In this document: positions 34,311-45,600 of the stretch, in pieces
Layout of the letters: every line of letters begins with the position of its first letter
How positions within the stretch are numbered: position 1 is the first letter of the stretch
Source of the DNA: Cercis canadensis
Lineage: Eukaryota; Streptophyta; Magnoliopsida; Fabales; Fabaceae
Direction: 5' to 3'
Assembly (NCBI GenBank): GCA_003255065.1
Contig: QAOA01006575.1
Location: 45,585 to 109,584 of the forward strand
DNA length: 64,000 nt
Translations under genes and position numbers: made by a program
The notes under the pieces: generated by a model
What the model was told of the DNA's origin: nothing
Databases searched by the model: none
The model's input: only the letters and a program-made list of their open reading frames with translations

Positions 34311-35309
34311 ATTATGTATTTAGTTGAATTGGAAAAAGGGTAGTCTCATAAAAGATTAGCTTGTGGTTTTCTTTTTTGCTTAATAAGATTAACTCTGTCT
34401 TTGTAAACATGGCGGTCATGGCCTACCTATATTTTGGTTGGGACTAAAAGAGAACAAACGGGAACAATTAACGGCCAACATAAATTAATGTGTCTATTCC
34501 TATAAGATGTATTTGAAACCAGTAAGAATTTCTTCTCAATAACCTAATTTCTTTTGAGATCCTTTGTTTTTGTAAGAATGATGATCAAGGGCACATTTAT
34601 GGGCCCACTTGTTGAGATTTTCTGTTTACATTTGACTATGAGATACATCTTTTCAATAACATATTGAAGAGCTGTAATACTCTCACATCAAGCACATATG
34701 ATGGAATTAATGCCTTAATTTAGTACTTTTGCAAAAAAAAATTGAAAAACTAGGTTATTCAATGTGAATTAAACATCTAAATAGTTTACAAATGAAATAA
34801 ACACTTAAATAATTTACAAATTTTGAATTTATCTTAATCAAAATTATCTCTACTTTAAGTCAAATTTTTTAAGTGTGTAACTTTGACATGGTTAAATTCC
34901 AAATCTATCAATTATTCTATGGATGTTTATACATATTAAGCGACTTAAATTTTTTAAATCTTTGCGAAGGTAAAAATTAATTTTTTCCACCTATAATTGA
35001 TTGTGCTATATATATTTTATATAGCATATAAAAATATTGCATTTTGTATAGTAGAACTGACCATTATTTTTATACCATTCTTATATGTGCTTCATTAATC
35101 ATTAGACTTTAAGATTATTGAACTCCCCAATGTGGGACTTTCACAAAATAAGGGACAATAAAACAAGGAGTAAAACTAAACAAAAAATAACTAATGCCGA
35201 GCTTTTTCCTTAGGGCACGGATTAAACACATGTACTCTAAAGCTCTTGTTGTTTCTTCTTCTTATGCTAAAAATTCTTAAATGTCTTTGGATGAGTACAT
35301 GAGAATCTT

Positions 35310-36373
35310 GACTAAAATACTGTTTTCATCCCTAACTTTTTTGCATGTTCTCAGTTTAGCCCCCAACTACAAGGCGTTCTCAAAAAGATCTTTCACCTAT
35401 CATTTTCACTTCATTTAAATCCTTCTGTCAGGATGCCATTTAGCACACTAATGGAAGTGCAGACATGACAGCAAATGTCAACTCAAACCCCAAAAGTGCA
35501 TGTTTTGGTCCCTAACTTTTGTGCACATTCTTAGTTTAGTCCCTAAGTATAAGGCATTCTCAAAAAAGTTCCTCACTTATCATTTTCGCTTCATTTAAAT
35601 TCTTCCATTAGGATGCCGCTTTAGCACACTAACGAAAGTGCTTATGTGTCTAGTTAAAAGATGACATGATAACTTGAAATGCTAACTAAGACCCTAAATA
35701 ACCCAACCACATCATTGGAGCTTAGCTGATTTAAAATCTTGGAGCTTTGTTTCATAGCTTGCATCTAATAGGGCATTAAATTGTATAGACAACTATTTTC
35801 AACAAATATATTATGTCATTAAAGGAAATGGAATAGGCAAAATACTAGAGTGCTATTTTTATCAACAATGAATTCGAAAAAAGTAAATTGTTTTCATTCT
35901 CAAGAAAAAAAATATAATAGGTAACAGAGGATCGAAATTTTTACTCCACTACAATAGCTATAGCATAGGCTTTTTTTAAAAATAAAAAATAGAGATTGTA
36001 TTGTAGTGGAGTGAATATTCTAATCCTCTGTTAGCACTTTTGTTAGTGTGTTAAGCAGCATCCTAATAGAAGGATTTAAATGAAGCGAAAATAATATGTG
36101 AGGGACTTTTTTGAAAATGTTTTCTATTCAGGGACTCAACTAAGAACGTGCACAAAAGTCAAGGAACAAAACATGCTCTTTGTGGTCTGAGTTGGCATTT
36201 GCTGCCATGTCGTCGAACACATCGGCACTTCTGTTAATGTGCTAAATGGAACCTTGACAAAATGATTTAAATGAAGCAAAATGATAAGTGAGGGACATTT
36301 TTTAGAACGTCTTGTAGTCAACGACTAAACTGAGAATGTGCACAAAAGTTAGGGATGAAAATAGTATTTTAGT
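35310..36373. mobile_element. Foldback/Mutator-like non-autonomous element, block A
   Basis: The element starts GACTAAAATACTG and ends CAGTATTTTAGT-like in inverse orientation, flanked by the 11-bp direct repeat ATGAGAATCTT (35,299-35,309 and 36,374-36,384). Its arms are built of repeated units containing CCCTAACTTTTGTGCAC and CACTTCATTTAAATCCTT, present twice on the left and inverted on the right. This complex-arm structure fits foldback-type or Mutator-like elements. No transposase is encoded. The short frame at 36,136 is part of the arm. Confidence 0.75.
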
Positions 36374-37064
36374 ATGAGAATCTTAAAGTATTAAAAGAAG
36401 CAGTAAATTAAATTTTTCCTGCATTTGTCAAATGTCCAGTTTGGATAGTTCTTTAGAAATTCATCATTACATATCTTACAAAACATATTGTGGATTCAAA
36501 GCAATTCATAAGAATATTCATTATACTATTCTTATTAAAGGATTATGGTCAGGTGCAAGTTCTATCGCTTTTCTTTGTTATTTTCGCAGATGCTTCCTTT
36601 TCTCTCCATCTAGATATATACGAATTTGGGCGCATATAGACATCTTGACAAGGATTCAGGCCAATCCAATAGAAAGCGATAGATATCTGTATGAATAATT
36701 GCTATCCAGATAGTAGTTGAGCCGTTTATAATGGCTTCGTGAATCTTCCATGAATCTACATGTGGGGTCCTGTAATATTTTGAAAATTTTGAAGTGACCT
36801 TTCTCACCGTGTGGGGTCGTGTAATATTTAATTTTGTCCTAATATTCTCAACTCGCGACTTTCTGATGAACTTCACCAATACGGAAATCAGATAATGTCA
36901 CTACCACTTGGTGCTAATGTGAGGACTATGGAAGTGTGGACTGTGGAACCCACAATAGTCAGCTAGAGATGAAATACCATGGTTATGTGATTTTTCTTAA
37001 AAATTCCTGTAAAACCTTGTGAAAGTTAATGCATATATGACTAATTCTCAGTCTCCGTCTCTCC

Positions 37065-37072
37065 TATAAATA
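37065..37072 (+). promoter_or_regulatory. TATA box of RLP1
   Basis: TATAAATA lies 50 bp before the first ATG (37,115) and 77 bp before the second (37,142). With transcription starting about 30 bp downstream, the first ATG would be very near the cap, so the second may be used. The identical box stands at 50,276 before RLP2. Confidence 0.65.
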
Positions 37073-37114
37073 CCAACTACTTTCTCTCGTCTTCTCAGGT
37101 GTAGCTTCCTTTGC

Positions 37115-40100
37115 ATGTGTTTTAGAATCCTCTACGCAAGCATGGGAAGATACTTAAGTGTTGGTTTTGTCATGGCTTTTACTTTCCTTTTCCTTCTTAT
37201 CAAACTTGCACAATTCTGCTCATGCGCAAATTTTACCCTCAGTTCTATGGAGCGAGAGAGACAAGCTCTTCTCAAGTTCAAAGACAGCCTCCAGACCCAG
37301 TCAAAATGCTTATGTTCTTGGGAAGGCAATGACTTCTGCAAATGGAAAGGAATTGAGTGTGATAGCGTCAGCGGACATGTTGTGAAGATTGATCTTAGGA
37401 ATACATACAGTTCAGTTGCTCACATGCAAGGATTTACTAATCCATGTTTTCGTGTCAATTATTCCAGTTCACCAGGAGCTCAAGCTTTTAGTCCATCTTT
37501 GTTGGAATTGGAATATTTGAATTATTTGGACTTAAGTGGAAACAACTTTCTAGGTAGTCCTATCCCAGTGTTCATTGGATCTATGAAACAGCTGAGATAT
37601 CTTAATCTCTCCAACAGTTTAATTGGTGGCTTGGTTCCCCACCATCTGGGAAACCTTACAAACTTGCAAATTCTTGATATCAAGACGGTGGAAAATGCCT
37701 TTTCGTTACATGTTGATGACTTCAGTTGGGTTTCTCAACTTTCTTCTCTGCAATACATTGACATGAGTGGAGTGCACATCGAGAAGGCCATCAATTTGAT
37801 GCAGGTAATATACAAGCTTCCTTCTTTATTACAAGTGTACTTAATGTACTGTGGAATTGACAGTTTGAAAATTTCTCATGGTTTTGTGGATTCCACATTT
37901 CATCATGCCAAGGTTCAAGTTTTCAATATGAGAGGCAATTCACTTTCTGGTCCTCTTCCTAATGCTTTTCAAAACATGACTTCCATTAGAGTTCTTGACC
38001 TTTCTCAAAACATACTTAGTTCTGTTCCATTGTGGTTAGGCAAGTTTAAGAATCTTGTCCATCTCAATCTAGCAAGGAATAGATTATATGGTCAATTTCC
38101 TTATGCTCTTCAAAACATGCATTCCCTTGGATTCCTTGACCTTTCTTATAACAGCCTTACATATTCAGTCCCACTGTGGTCAATTCAGAGAATTCTCCAA
38201 GTCAATCTTACGCACAATAAGTTCACTGGTATTGATTGTTCTCCACCATGGAATATGAGAAACGGTTCATTTGGAAGCTTCAAAGATGATTTACAAGCAC
38301 TAGATTTGAGTTACAATGAATTTCATGATGATTTAAGTTGTTTGGGGAATCTCAGAAATCTCATGTTTTTGAGTCTAGCTTCAAATTCATTCTTTGGTTC
38401 AATCCCGCAATCTTTTGAAAAATTGACAAACTTAAGAGAACTGATTCTTGAAGATAATCAGTTAAATGGGACAATTCCAATATTCTTGGGCCGATTATCA
38501 ACCTTGAGGGTGTTAGATCTTTCAGGCAATCATCTCACTGGAATGATACCTGATAGTCTTGGGAAACTTTTTAAACTGTATGTCCTTGATCTTTCAAATA
38601 ACTCATTGGAAGGTACACTAGATGAAATTCATCTTAGTAACTTGTCCAATCTGGAAGATTTGAGGATTGGATTTAACAAGTTAGCTGTAAAGCTTACACC
38701 CAATTGGCTGCCTCCTTTTCAACTGGCTAGTCTTGAACTGCAATCATGCAAAATTCAGACACCATTTCCACAATGGCTTCAAACACAGAAGAAGCTCATC
38801 AAGTTAGATTTATCTGAGACTGGCATATTTGGAGCTATTCCAAAATGGTTTCAGCAAATGGGTCTCATTGAGTTGCATCTGTCCAATAACATGATCAGTG
38901 AACCACTACCAAGAAATCTCCATGATATGATGCCCAAATTGAGTGGTTTGTTTCTTAGTAATAACCTTATAAATGGTTCCATTCCAAGTTCACTGTGCAA
39001 ATTGCAGGGACTATACAATTTGGATATTTCAAGAAACAGATTATCCAATAAAATTCCTGACTGTCTGTTTCTAAGCAAGGAGTTTGGTTCACTGATAGAT
39101 CTATCATCAAATATGCTATTAGGCACCATTCCCCAATCAATTTGCAATGGTGATGCATCTTATAGTTTGCTTCAGTCATTGAACTTGAGCAACAATAGTC
39201 TCCATGGGGAGATTCCAGAAGGCTTGGGAAATTGCGGAGTTTTAGAAATTCTAGATCTTGGAGGCAATCAACTATCTGGTGTAATACCTTCATGGATTGG
39301 GGAGACTCTTCCCGTATTGAAAATTCTTAGGCTACGACAAAACATGTTCAATGGTAGTATTCCTTCGAGCCTATGTCAACTCCTTGACTTAAAAATCTTG
39401 GACCTTGCAAATAACAGTTTAATAGGTCCCATTCCCCATTGCATTGGCAATCTTAGAGGAATGATGCTAGATCCATCACCAGACAATGAGAATGAAGCAC
39501 TGCCTCCTTTTATTGCAACTGTGTCTCCTGCTCCAGCTCCTTCTCCTGCTTCTATGACAGCATATGCTCCAGAATTCAGTCAATGGGATAAAGAGCATGT
39601 CAAAGAAGTCATCAAAGGAATGGTAATGGACTATACCAAAAATCTGAAGTTTGTGGTCAACTTGGACTTGTCAAATAACAAACTGATTGGATTCATCCCT
39701 GAAGGTTTGACTTCACTTTCAAAATTGGTTAGCTTAAACTTCTCACACAATAATTTGTCTGGACCGATCCCAAGCAAGATTGGAAAATTGAAGTCACTAG
39801 AATCAATGGACTTCTCCTGTAACCAATTTTCAGGCCCCCTTCCGAGCAGCATGTCCTCTTTGACTTCATTGAGCCACTTGAACTTGTCATATAACAATTT
39901 TTCTGGGCCCATTCCAAATGATAATCAGTTTCTAACTCTTAATGATCCTTCCATTTATGTTGGTAACCCATATCTTTTTAGAATTCCTCTAGTAAAGAAA
40001 GGTCATGGTGACGACATACATCAAGCTCCAACTAGTATTGGCTATGAAGAGAACCATGGGAATGGAGATGAGATAGAAAAGATTCTGTTTTACTTTGTTA

Positions 40101-40261
40101 TATCATTAGGATTTATGACAGGGTTCTGGGGAGTTATTGGAGTTCTATTCTTCAAGAAGAGTTGGAGACATGCTTATTTCCGATATGTAGAGAAGGTAGT
40201 AGACAAGATTTATGTAGCAATAGCAATATGGGTAGTAAGACTGAAGAAGAAAACGGGATGA
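37115..40261 (+). CDS. LRR receptor-like protein RLP1 (EIX/Cf class), intact
   Basis: Cell-surface immune receptor type without kinase. The single-exon frame of 1,048 codons has a signal peptide after the second Met (residues 10-37). Then come an LRRNT domain with paired Cys and Trp (QALLKFKDSLQ, CSWEGNDFCKWKGIEC, residues ~50-82) and more than 20 extracellular plant-type LRRs (LDLSxNxLxGxIP). A non-LRR island follows with SPAPAPSPAS and the conserved KGMVMDYTKNL, then about four further LRRs. An acidic spacer, a transmembrane helix with GxxxG spacing (ISLGFMTGFWGVIGVLFF) and a short basic tail (KKSWRHAYFRYVEK) end the protein. Such RLPs bind pathogen ligands and signal with SOBIR1-type kinases. 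The start could be 37,115 or 37,142. Confidence 0.93.
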   Translation: MCFRILYASMGRYLSVGFVMAFTFLFLLIKLAQFCSCANFTLSSMERERQALLKFKDSLQTQSKCLCSWEGNDFCKWKGIECDSVSGHVVKIDLRNTYSSVAHMQGFTNPCFRVNYSSSPGAQAFSPSLLELEYLNYLDLSGNNFLGSPIPVFIGSMKQLRYLNLSNSLIGGLVPHHLGNLTNLQILDIKTVENAFSLHVDDFSWVSQLSSLQYIDMSGVHIEKAINLMQVIYKLPSLLQVYLMYCGIDSLKISHGFVDSTFHHAKVQVFNMRGNSLSGPLPNAFQNMTSIRVLDLSQNILSSVPLWLGKFKNLVHLNLARNRLYGQFPYALQNMHSLGFLDLSYNSLTYSVPLWSIQRILQVNLTHNKFTGIDCSPPWNMRNGSFGSFKDDLQALDLSYNEFHDDLSCLGNLRNLMFLSLASNSFFGSIPQSFEKLTNLRELILEDNQLNGTIPIFLGRLSTLRVLDLSGNHLTGMIPDSLGKLFKLYVLDLSNNSLEGTLDEIHLSNLSNLEDLRIGFNKLAVKLTPNWLPPFQLASLELQSCKIQTPFPQWLQTQKKLIKLDLSETGIFGAIPKWFQQMGLIELHLSNNMISEPLPRNLHDMMPKLSGLFLSNNLINGSIPSSLCKLQGLYNLDISRNRLSNKIPDCLFLSKEFGSLIDLSSNMLLGTIPQSICNGDASYSLLQSLNLSNNSLHGEIPEGLGNCGVLEILDLGGNQLSGVIPSWIGETLPVLKILRLRQNMFNGSIPSSLCQLLDLKILDLANNSLIGPIPHCIGNLRGMMLDPSPDNENEALPPFIATVSPAPAPSPASMTAYAPEFSQWDKEHVKEVIKGMVMDYTKNLKFVVNLDLSNNKLIGFIPEGLTSLSKLVSLNFSHNNLSGPIPSKIGKLKSLESMDFSCNQFSGPLPSSMSSLTSLSHLNLSYNNFSGPIPNDNQFLTLNDPSIYVGNPYLFRIPLVKKGHGDDIHQAPTSIGYEENHGNGDEIEKILFYFVISLGFMTGFWGVIGVLFFKKSWRHAYFRYVEKVVDKIYVAIAIWVVRLKKKTG

Positions 40262-40976
40262 AACAAGGTTGGTAGGTGACATCCTCTATGCCTGCTAGTT
40301 TAATTGTACTGTTATTCTCAAACTGTTTCACTTTGAATCCAATAATCAATAATGTTTGTTTGTTAACTTCCCATCCATTTGGTCCTTTACGATGTTTTGA
40401 GGGCATTTGTTGCTTAATTTGATTGTTGTTTCATCAAGCTGTTTCACTTTGCCCAATATATGGTCAAGAATGTTACACATACTATTCCACGTCCTTATTA
40501 TTTCTAGCATAATTAATAAAAATTTTGTATAATCATTTTTTAACATGTAAGATTTTCTAAATTTACTCTAATGCCTTCGATAACATATAGAAAGATTTCA
40601 TCTAGAAAACCAAGCAGGGTTGGATATTTTGAACAAAATCTAGTATGTAAAACTTCAATGTAATTAGACATGGAAAGATTTCATGTACTTCATCTTATTT
40701 TACAATAGTTTTTCTTATAGTAGAATTTTCATTTGGTTTTCACTCGAGTCTGACATTAGGTACAAATATAATGTTGAATGAATGTACAGTGGAATGCAAG
40801 GCCTCACAATGTCAAAAATGTACAATACCAAACTGCCTTTGGAAGTTGGTTTCTAGGATTATTAGCAGAGGAAAACAGGGGAGAGTAAAATGACGAAGGT
40901 TCCAAGTTTAGAATTGAATATTTTTAACGTTGCAGGGAAAAGTTTAAAACTGAGAAAAGTTTAGAATTGAATTATT
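40262..40976. other. RLP1 3' flank
   Basis: AT-rich sequence, conserved with the RLP2 flank (53,466-54,096), holding likely polyadenylation signals (CCAATAATCAATAATG at 40,339). Nothing coding is recognised. Similarity to the RLP2 flank ends near 40,875, where the other copy is joined to a Gypsy element. Confidence 0.6.
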
Positions 40977-42306
40977 TCAACATTTCTTTCTAATGTTAAA
41001 ATGCTGAATCTTTCAAGCAATTCATTTTCTGGCCCAATTCCTAATGCTTTTGAAAACTTGATTTTCTGTTCTTCCATCTTGGTTGGGTAATCTTAACACC
41101 CTAGTCTACATTAACCTTGCATATAATTAATAACTTCACCGGGATGAAACTTTCTCTAGAATCTTTCTTGAACCACATACTCTCTAAAATCATTGGATTT
41201 GTCAAATACCATTTATTATTTACAAGAGATAACATTAGATCATAGAAATTTCTTGAGGTGTATGAGATATGATTTATAGGAGAATTCAAGAATTCAAAAT
41301 GTCTTAATCTTGTGATGAATTCACTTTATTGTCAAATTCCACATTCCTTTGGAAATTTAAGTATTGGATTGAACAATCTAGTTGTGAAGATTAAATCCAA
41401 CATGACGCCACCTTTCCAATTATCTAATACAAGCAAACAATACTCTGCATGGGGAGCTCCCACAATCCTTGGATAGCACAAGCGTAGAAATTTTGGATGT
41501 TGGTGAGAATCAGTTTTCTGGACTATTACCTTCATGGGTTGGGGAGACTCTACATTTGCTTCAAATTCTTAGGCTACGGCAGAATTTTTTTCACTGGTGG
41601 TATTCCAGTATTTGCAAATCTTAGACCTTGGACATAACAACTTATCATGTTTAATCCCTGATTGAGATTGGTAATCTTAGAGGAATGATACTTCAATCAT
41701 CACACGACGAAAATGTAGCCCCAGCATCAATTGAGTTTTTCACACCAGCAAGTGCACCATCAGTGGCTATTGATGAACAACAACGGGAAAACGAGGGTGT
41801 TGAGCAAATCCTGAAAGGAACACAGCAACAGAATACCAAAAATTTGAAGTGTTTGGTAAATATGGACCTGTCAAAGAACAATCTTGTGGGATTGACACTC
41901 ATTGGTTTGACTTGTCTCTCTAAATTGCGTGGGCTGAGTTTGTCACATAATAATTTGTCAGGAGAAATTCTTAATAGGATAGGGGAAATAGCTCACTTGA
42001 ATCAATAGACTTCTCCTTCAACCAACTTTCTAGAAACATTCCTCAGAGCATGTCCACTTTAAATTGATTAAACCACTTGAATTTGTCAAATAACAACTTT
42101 TCAGGAGCAATACCCCAGAGCAACCAGATTCAGACACTTGATGATCCATCCATTTATGCCAAGAACCTATATTTTTGTGGAGATTTGCTACTGAAGAAAT
42201 GCCCTTATGAGACAGCTCAATCTCTAGCTGATAATTCCTATGAACACAACCAAGATGATGACAAAGAAAAGTTTTTCCTGATAACTAAGATGAAACTGGA
42301 ATATTA
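40977..42306 (+). pseudogene. RLP3, degraded receptor-like protein gene
   Basis: Fragments in order match the RLP family: LNLSSNSFSGPIPNAF-like near 41,010, GEIVSGLLPSW-type LRR remnants near 41,510-41,560, and an island with KGTQQQNTKNLK. LRR ends (LSLSHNNLSGEI) are at 41,685-42,008, and the final LRR, IQTLDDPSIYA and acidic spacer at 42,077-42,306. Large deletions and frameshifts remove most LRRs and the transmembrane segment is lost. It is more diverged than RLP2, so it is an older copy. Confidence 0.8.
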
Positions 42307-42620
42307 ATTAATTGCTTTTGAAATTTCTCAAATTGAAAGGTTCTTGTTAAAATCTTTCACACTTTTTTTCTTGGCTGAGAAAATATTTTGCACTTCATTC
42401 TCTACTCGAAGTGAATACATAGGTTATTGCTTATAAGCAAATGAAAAGAATGAATTCCGTTAATATTTTAGAATAAATTTGACTAATAAACTTGAAATAT
42501 TATATGGATTTTTGTCAAAATTGATTTGGGACTTTATGCAGGACTTGCAAGTGAATAATGTTTTTTGGGGCATTGTTGTAAGATAGCTAAGAATAAATTG
42601 TTTTTCTTCGTAATTATGTT
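42307..42620. other. Intergenic DNA, no gene seen
   Basis: AT-rich; ends at a single N that joins an unrelated contig. No motif identified. Confidence 0.5.
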
Positions 42621-42621
42621 N

Positions 42622-42735
42622 GTCGATTGGCAACAATCTCTCGTAAGACCTAATCATTGCATAACTTTCGAGCCCCAAGAAGTGATCCCCAGGCACCAGC
42701 ATGAGACTCCACAGGCATTAATTTTATAAGTTCAT
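42622..42735 (-). pseudogene. PPR fragment, second copy
   Basis: Matches the E-motif piece at 31,880-32,000 (GGCACCAGCATGAG, CACAGGCATT) and starts directly after an N, so its other end is lost at the contig join. Only about 35 codons are covered. Confidence 0.7.
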
Positions 42736-42834
42736 AAACTAGAAAAAATTGGCTAGCTGTAAGTCATATGAGCAAGGAAAGCACGAAGTGGAATACTAGA
42801 AAAATTCCTTCATAAAATTCCTAGAAATGGGTAC

Positions 42835-45366
42835 CCCATTCTCTTCTCAGGATGATGATGGTGGAGGTCACACTTTGTTCCCCCTTTACCCACTTTTTAG
42901 AAGATTTTGGTTTTCACTTTTGACTATGGAATCCTCATTTATATATTCACTCAATTATTGAAGATTAGTGATACTTTTGAACAATTATGCGATATAGATT
43001 TGATAAACCTGTTTCTGTAAAATCCAAATTTAATCTAAGAAGTGGCTAATGTACTTTGGTTGGATCAACTCATCATAAGCGCCCAATTATATTGACCACT
43101 AGAATAATTGAGCATATGAGCAAGGAAAGTGAGAAGCATTAACTGAAGAANTTGGGTTGGATCAACTCATCATAAGCGCCCAATTATATTGACCACTAGA
43201 ATAATTGAGCATATGAGCAAGGAAAGTGAGAAGCCTTAACTGAAGAAGTTTCTTGACAAGTTCCAGGAAATGTCATTGCACTTTCCCGTTGATTATTGCA
43301 TGCACTGAACAGCTGAACATAGGACATTGAACTGAATGACATTCTATGGTACCCACAGTGGGTAGAAGAAAAATGAGAGAATTTGGTTTTTTGACGTGTA
43401 AAGCATGCCTATATGCTCCTCCTATATGCCAAGCACATTCTTTTCTCAGAAGCAAAATGATAGAATCAAAATTCACGGACTGTAATGTAGGTGTTTGAGG
43501 CCATGAAAACTAAAGGAGATGGGACGTCAGTGGGAGAGAAAAAGTGAAGTAATGCTGAAGTAGTTTACTGATTGATCTTTTCTTTTTCATTATATCTTCA
43601 TCTACTCGGGCCTATTTATAGGCTTCATTGCCCTACTTCCTCTACAGTATTTGATATTTAGGCAAGTTTCAGATTTTTTCTCTGCTCTTCTTTTTTCTTT
43701 TACAGATTTTTTTTATAATATTCTAGTATCTTCTTAGTTTTACAATTATTTTACAAGGTAGATATTTCAATGGATTTTCCTAGATTAATGTTTAACATAT
43801 AATAGGTGAGGAACTTGAGAAGCTGATCTTGCAAGGGAAAAAGAAAATGCAAAACATAAGAATAAGAAAATGTGCCATTGACAATCACTAAACAAGTAGC
43901 ACTAAAATTAATAGTGTTACAAAGATGAAACATTGAAGCATACTTAAATCAAATAACATATGTTTGTGTACAAATGCAAATAACTGACAGTCCACAAAAG
44001 TAATTATAGTAAAAAAGAAATATAGTAACAATTTACAAAAGTGTAGAGGGAGAATGAAATTGTTGCATTAAACATGTGTAAAACTGAAGATCGATCAAAG
44101 CTAGGTTGATACTAGCTTATTTGTTAGATACTAATTTGAGGGTAAGCTAATAAAAACACACAAAAATTGATAAAGCTATAATCAAAAACTTCATTTTTTA
44201 GCTTATGTGTAAAAGTTGTTAAGGTTTATGGAAAAATCTGAAAGTGATTCCGTCGTTCCGAGCCAAACATGATTTTATCTTGCCTAAATCAACTTTGGTG
44301 CTGAGTGGTTCCAAAAGCTTTCCCATACATAACATGCTAACCATTAAAATTGGTAACATAATTACTAGGTCCTCTAAAAACACAGTATCTTTGTTATTGT
44401 TAGAGGTGGAGCACGTGTTCATTTTCTCATACCATCATTCTAGTTACTTGATATTAATAATATTTGATGTGAGTATATTTCACTGATCGTCGATTTGCTT
44501 AAGACAACTGCAAAAGCAAAATGAGGGAACTTCCCATGAGCCCAAAAAGATAAGACTCCACCTTTGCAACAATGGTCAAACCAATCACAAATTAGTGTTT
44601 TGGGCATGGCAATAGCTAATTATTGGATCTCCTCTACAGCCTGTGGCAAATAGAAAAGTAGGCATTATGTATTTAGTTGAATTGAAAAAAGGGTAGTCTC
44701 ATAAAAGATTAGCTTGTGGTTTTCTTTTTTTCTTAATAAGATTAACTCTGTCTTTGTAAACATGGCGGTCATGGCCTACCTATATTTTGGTTGAGACTAA
44801 AAGAGAACAAACGGGAACAATTAACGGCCAACATAAATTAATGTGTCTATTCCTATAAGATGTATTTGAAACTAGTAAGAATTTCTTCTCAATAACCTAA
44901 TTTCCTTTGAGATCCTTTGTTTTTGTAAGAATGATGATGAAGGGCACATTTATGGGCCCACTTGTTATGATTTTCTGTTTACATTTGACTATGAGATACA
45001 TCTTTACATATTGAAGAGCTGTAATACTCTCACATCAATCACATATGATGGAATTAATGCCTAAATTTTAGTACTTTTGAATTTTTTTTGAAAAACTAGG
45101 TTATTCAATGTGAATTAAACATCTAAATAGTTTACACATGAATTAAACACTTAAATAATTTACAAATTTTGAATTTATCTTAATCAAAATTATCTCTACT
45201 TTAAGTCAAATTTTTTAAGTGTGTAACTTTGACATGGTTAAATTCCAAATCTATCAATTATTCTATGGATGTTTATACATATTAAGTGACTTAAATTTTT
45301 TAAATCTTTGTGAAGGTAAAAATTAATTTTTTCCACCTATAATTGATTGTGCTATATTTTATATAG
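42835..45366. repeat. Cluster unit, block B (partial)
   Basis: Nearly identical to 32,560-35,020 of block A, including non-coding sequence, but interrupted by N at 43,151 (with the sequence before it repeated after it) and ended by N at 45,367. It lacks the foldback element and the RLP. The near identity and N borders suggest either a very recent duplication or an uncollapsed allele. Confidence 0.75.
44232..44655 (-). pseudogene. TNL exon-5 (C-JID) remnant, block B
   Basis: Same relic as in block A, with the acceptor-like CCACAG at 44,640 and the WFDHC..GGVLSFWAH stretch at 44,520-44,590. The same stops are present, so the decay predates the A/B split. Confidence 0.78.
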
Positions 45367-45367
45367 N

Positions 45368-45600
45368 AATTTAAGAACTGCAATCCTCAAGTCCATCTCA
45401 TAACTAATAAAGCTACACCTCCATTACTCAGAAGTCAGAAACCACAACATATCAGCACCAGCAACAATAGTTTGAATAGAAGAGGACAGGGATTTTTGAA
45501 TTGGAATTTGGGGTTTCAGATTTTAGGGTGAAAATGAATTCTTGAAAAACCTATATCTAATTCTGATCTGATCTGCCAAAAAAGTAGGTTGGTTCACAAT
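45368..45600. other. Unassigned DNA after a contig join
   Basis: This short piece shows no similarity to other parts of the window and no coding frame of note. Confidence 0.4.

Larger units (their letters stand above)
32560..40870. repeat. Cluster unit, block A (contains RLP1)
   Basis: This ~8.3 kb block recurs as block C (about 45,690-54,096), and its first ~2.4 kb recurs as block B (about 42,850-45,366). The order inside is flank repeat, TNL exon-5 remnant, AT-rich spacer, foldback element, RLP promoter and RLP gene. Blocks A and B differ at very few positions, while A and C show more substitutions and indels. The DNA at 33,060-33,900 and 34,330-35,300 has no recognisable gene. Confidence 0.85.

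Noticed and set aside
38851..39293. Minus-strand frames within RLP1 and the same in RLP2
   Set aside because: They are antisense to well-supported LRR coding sequence and reflect its codon composition only.
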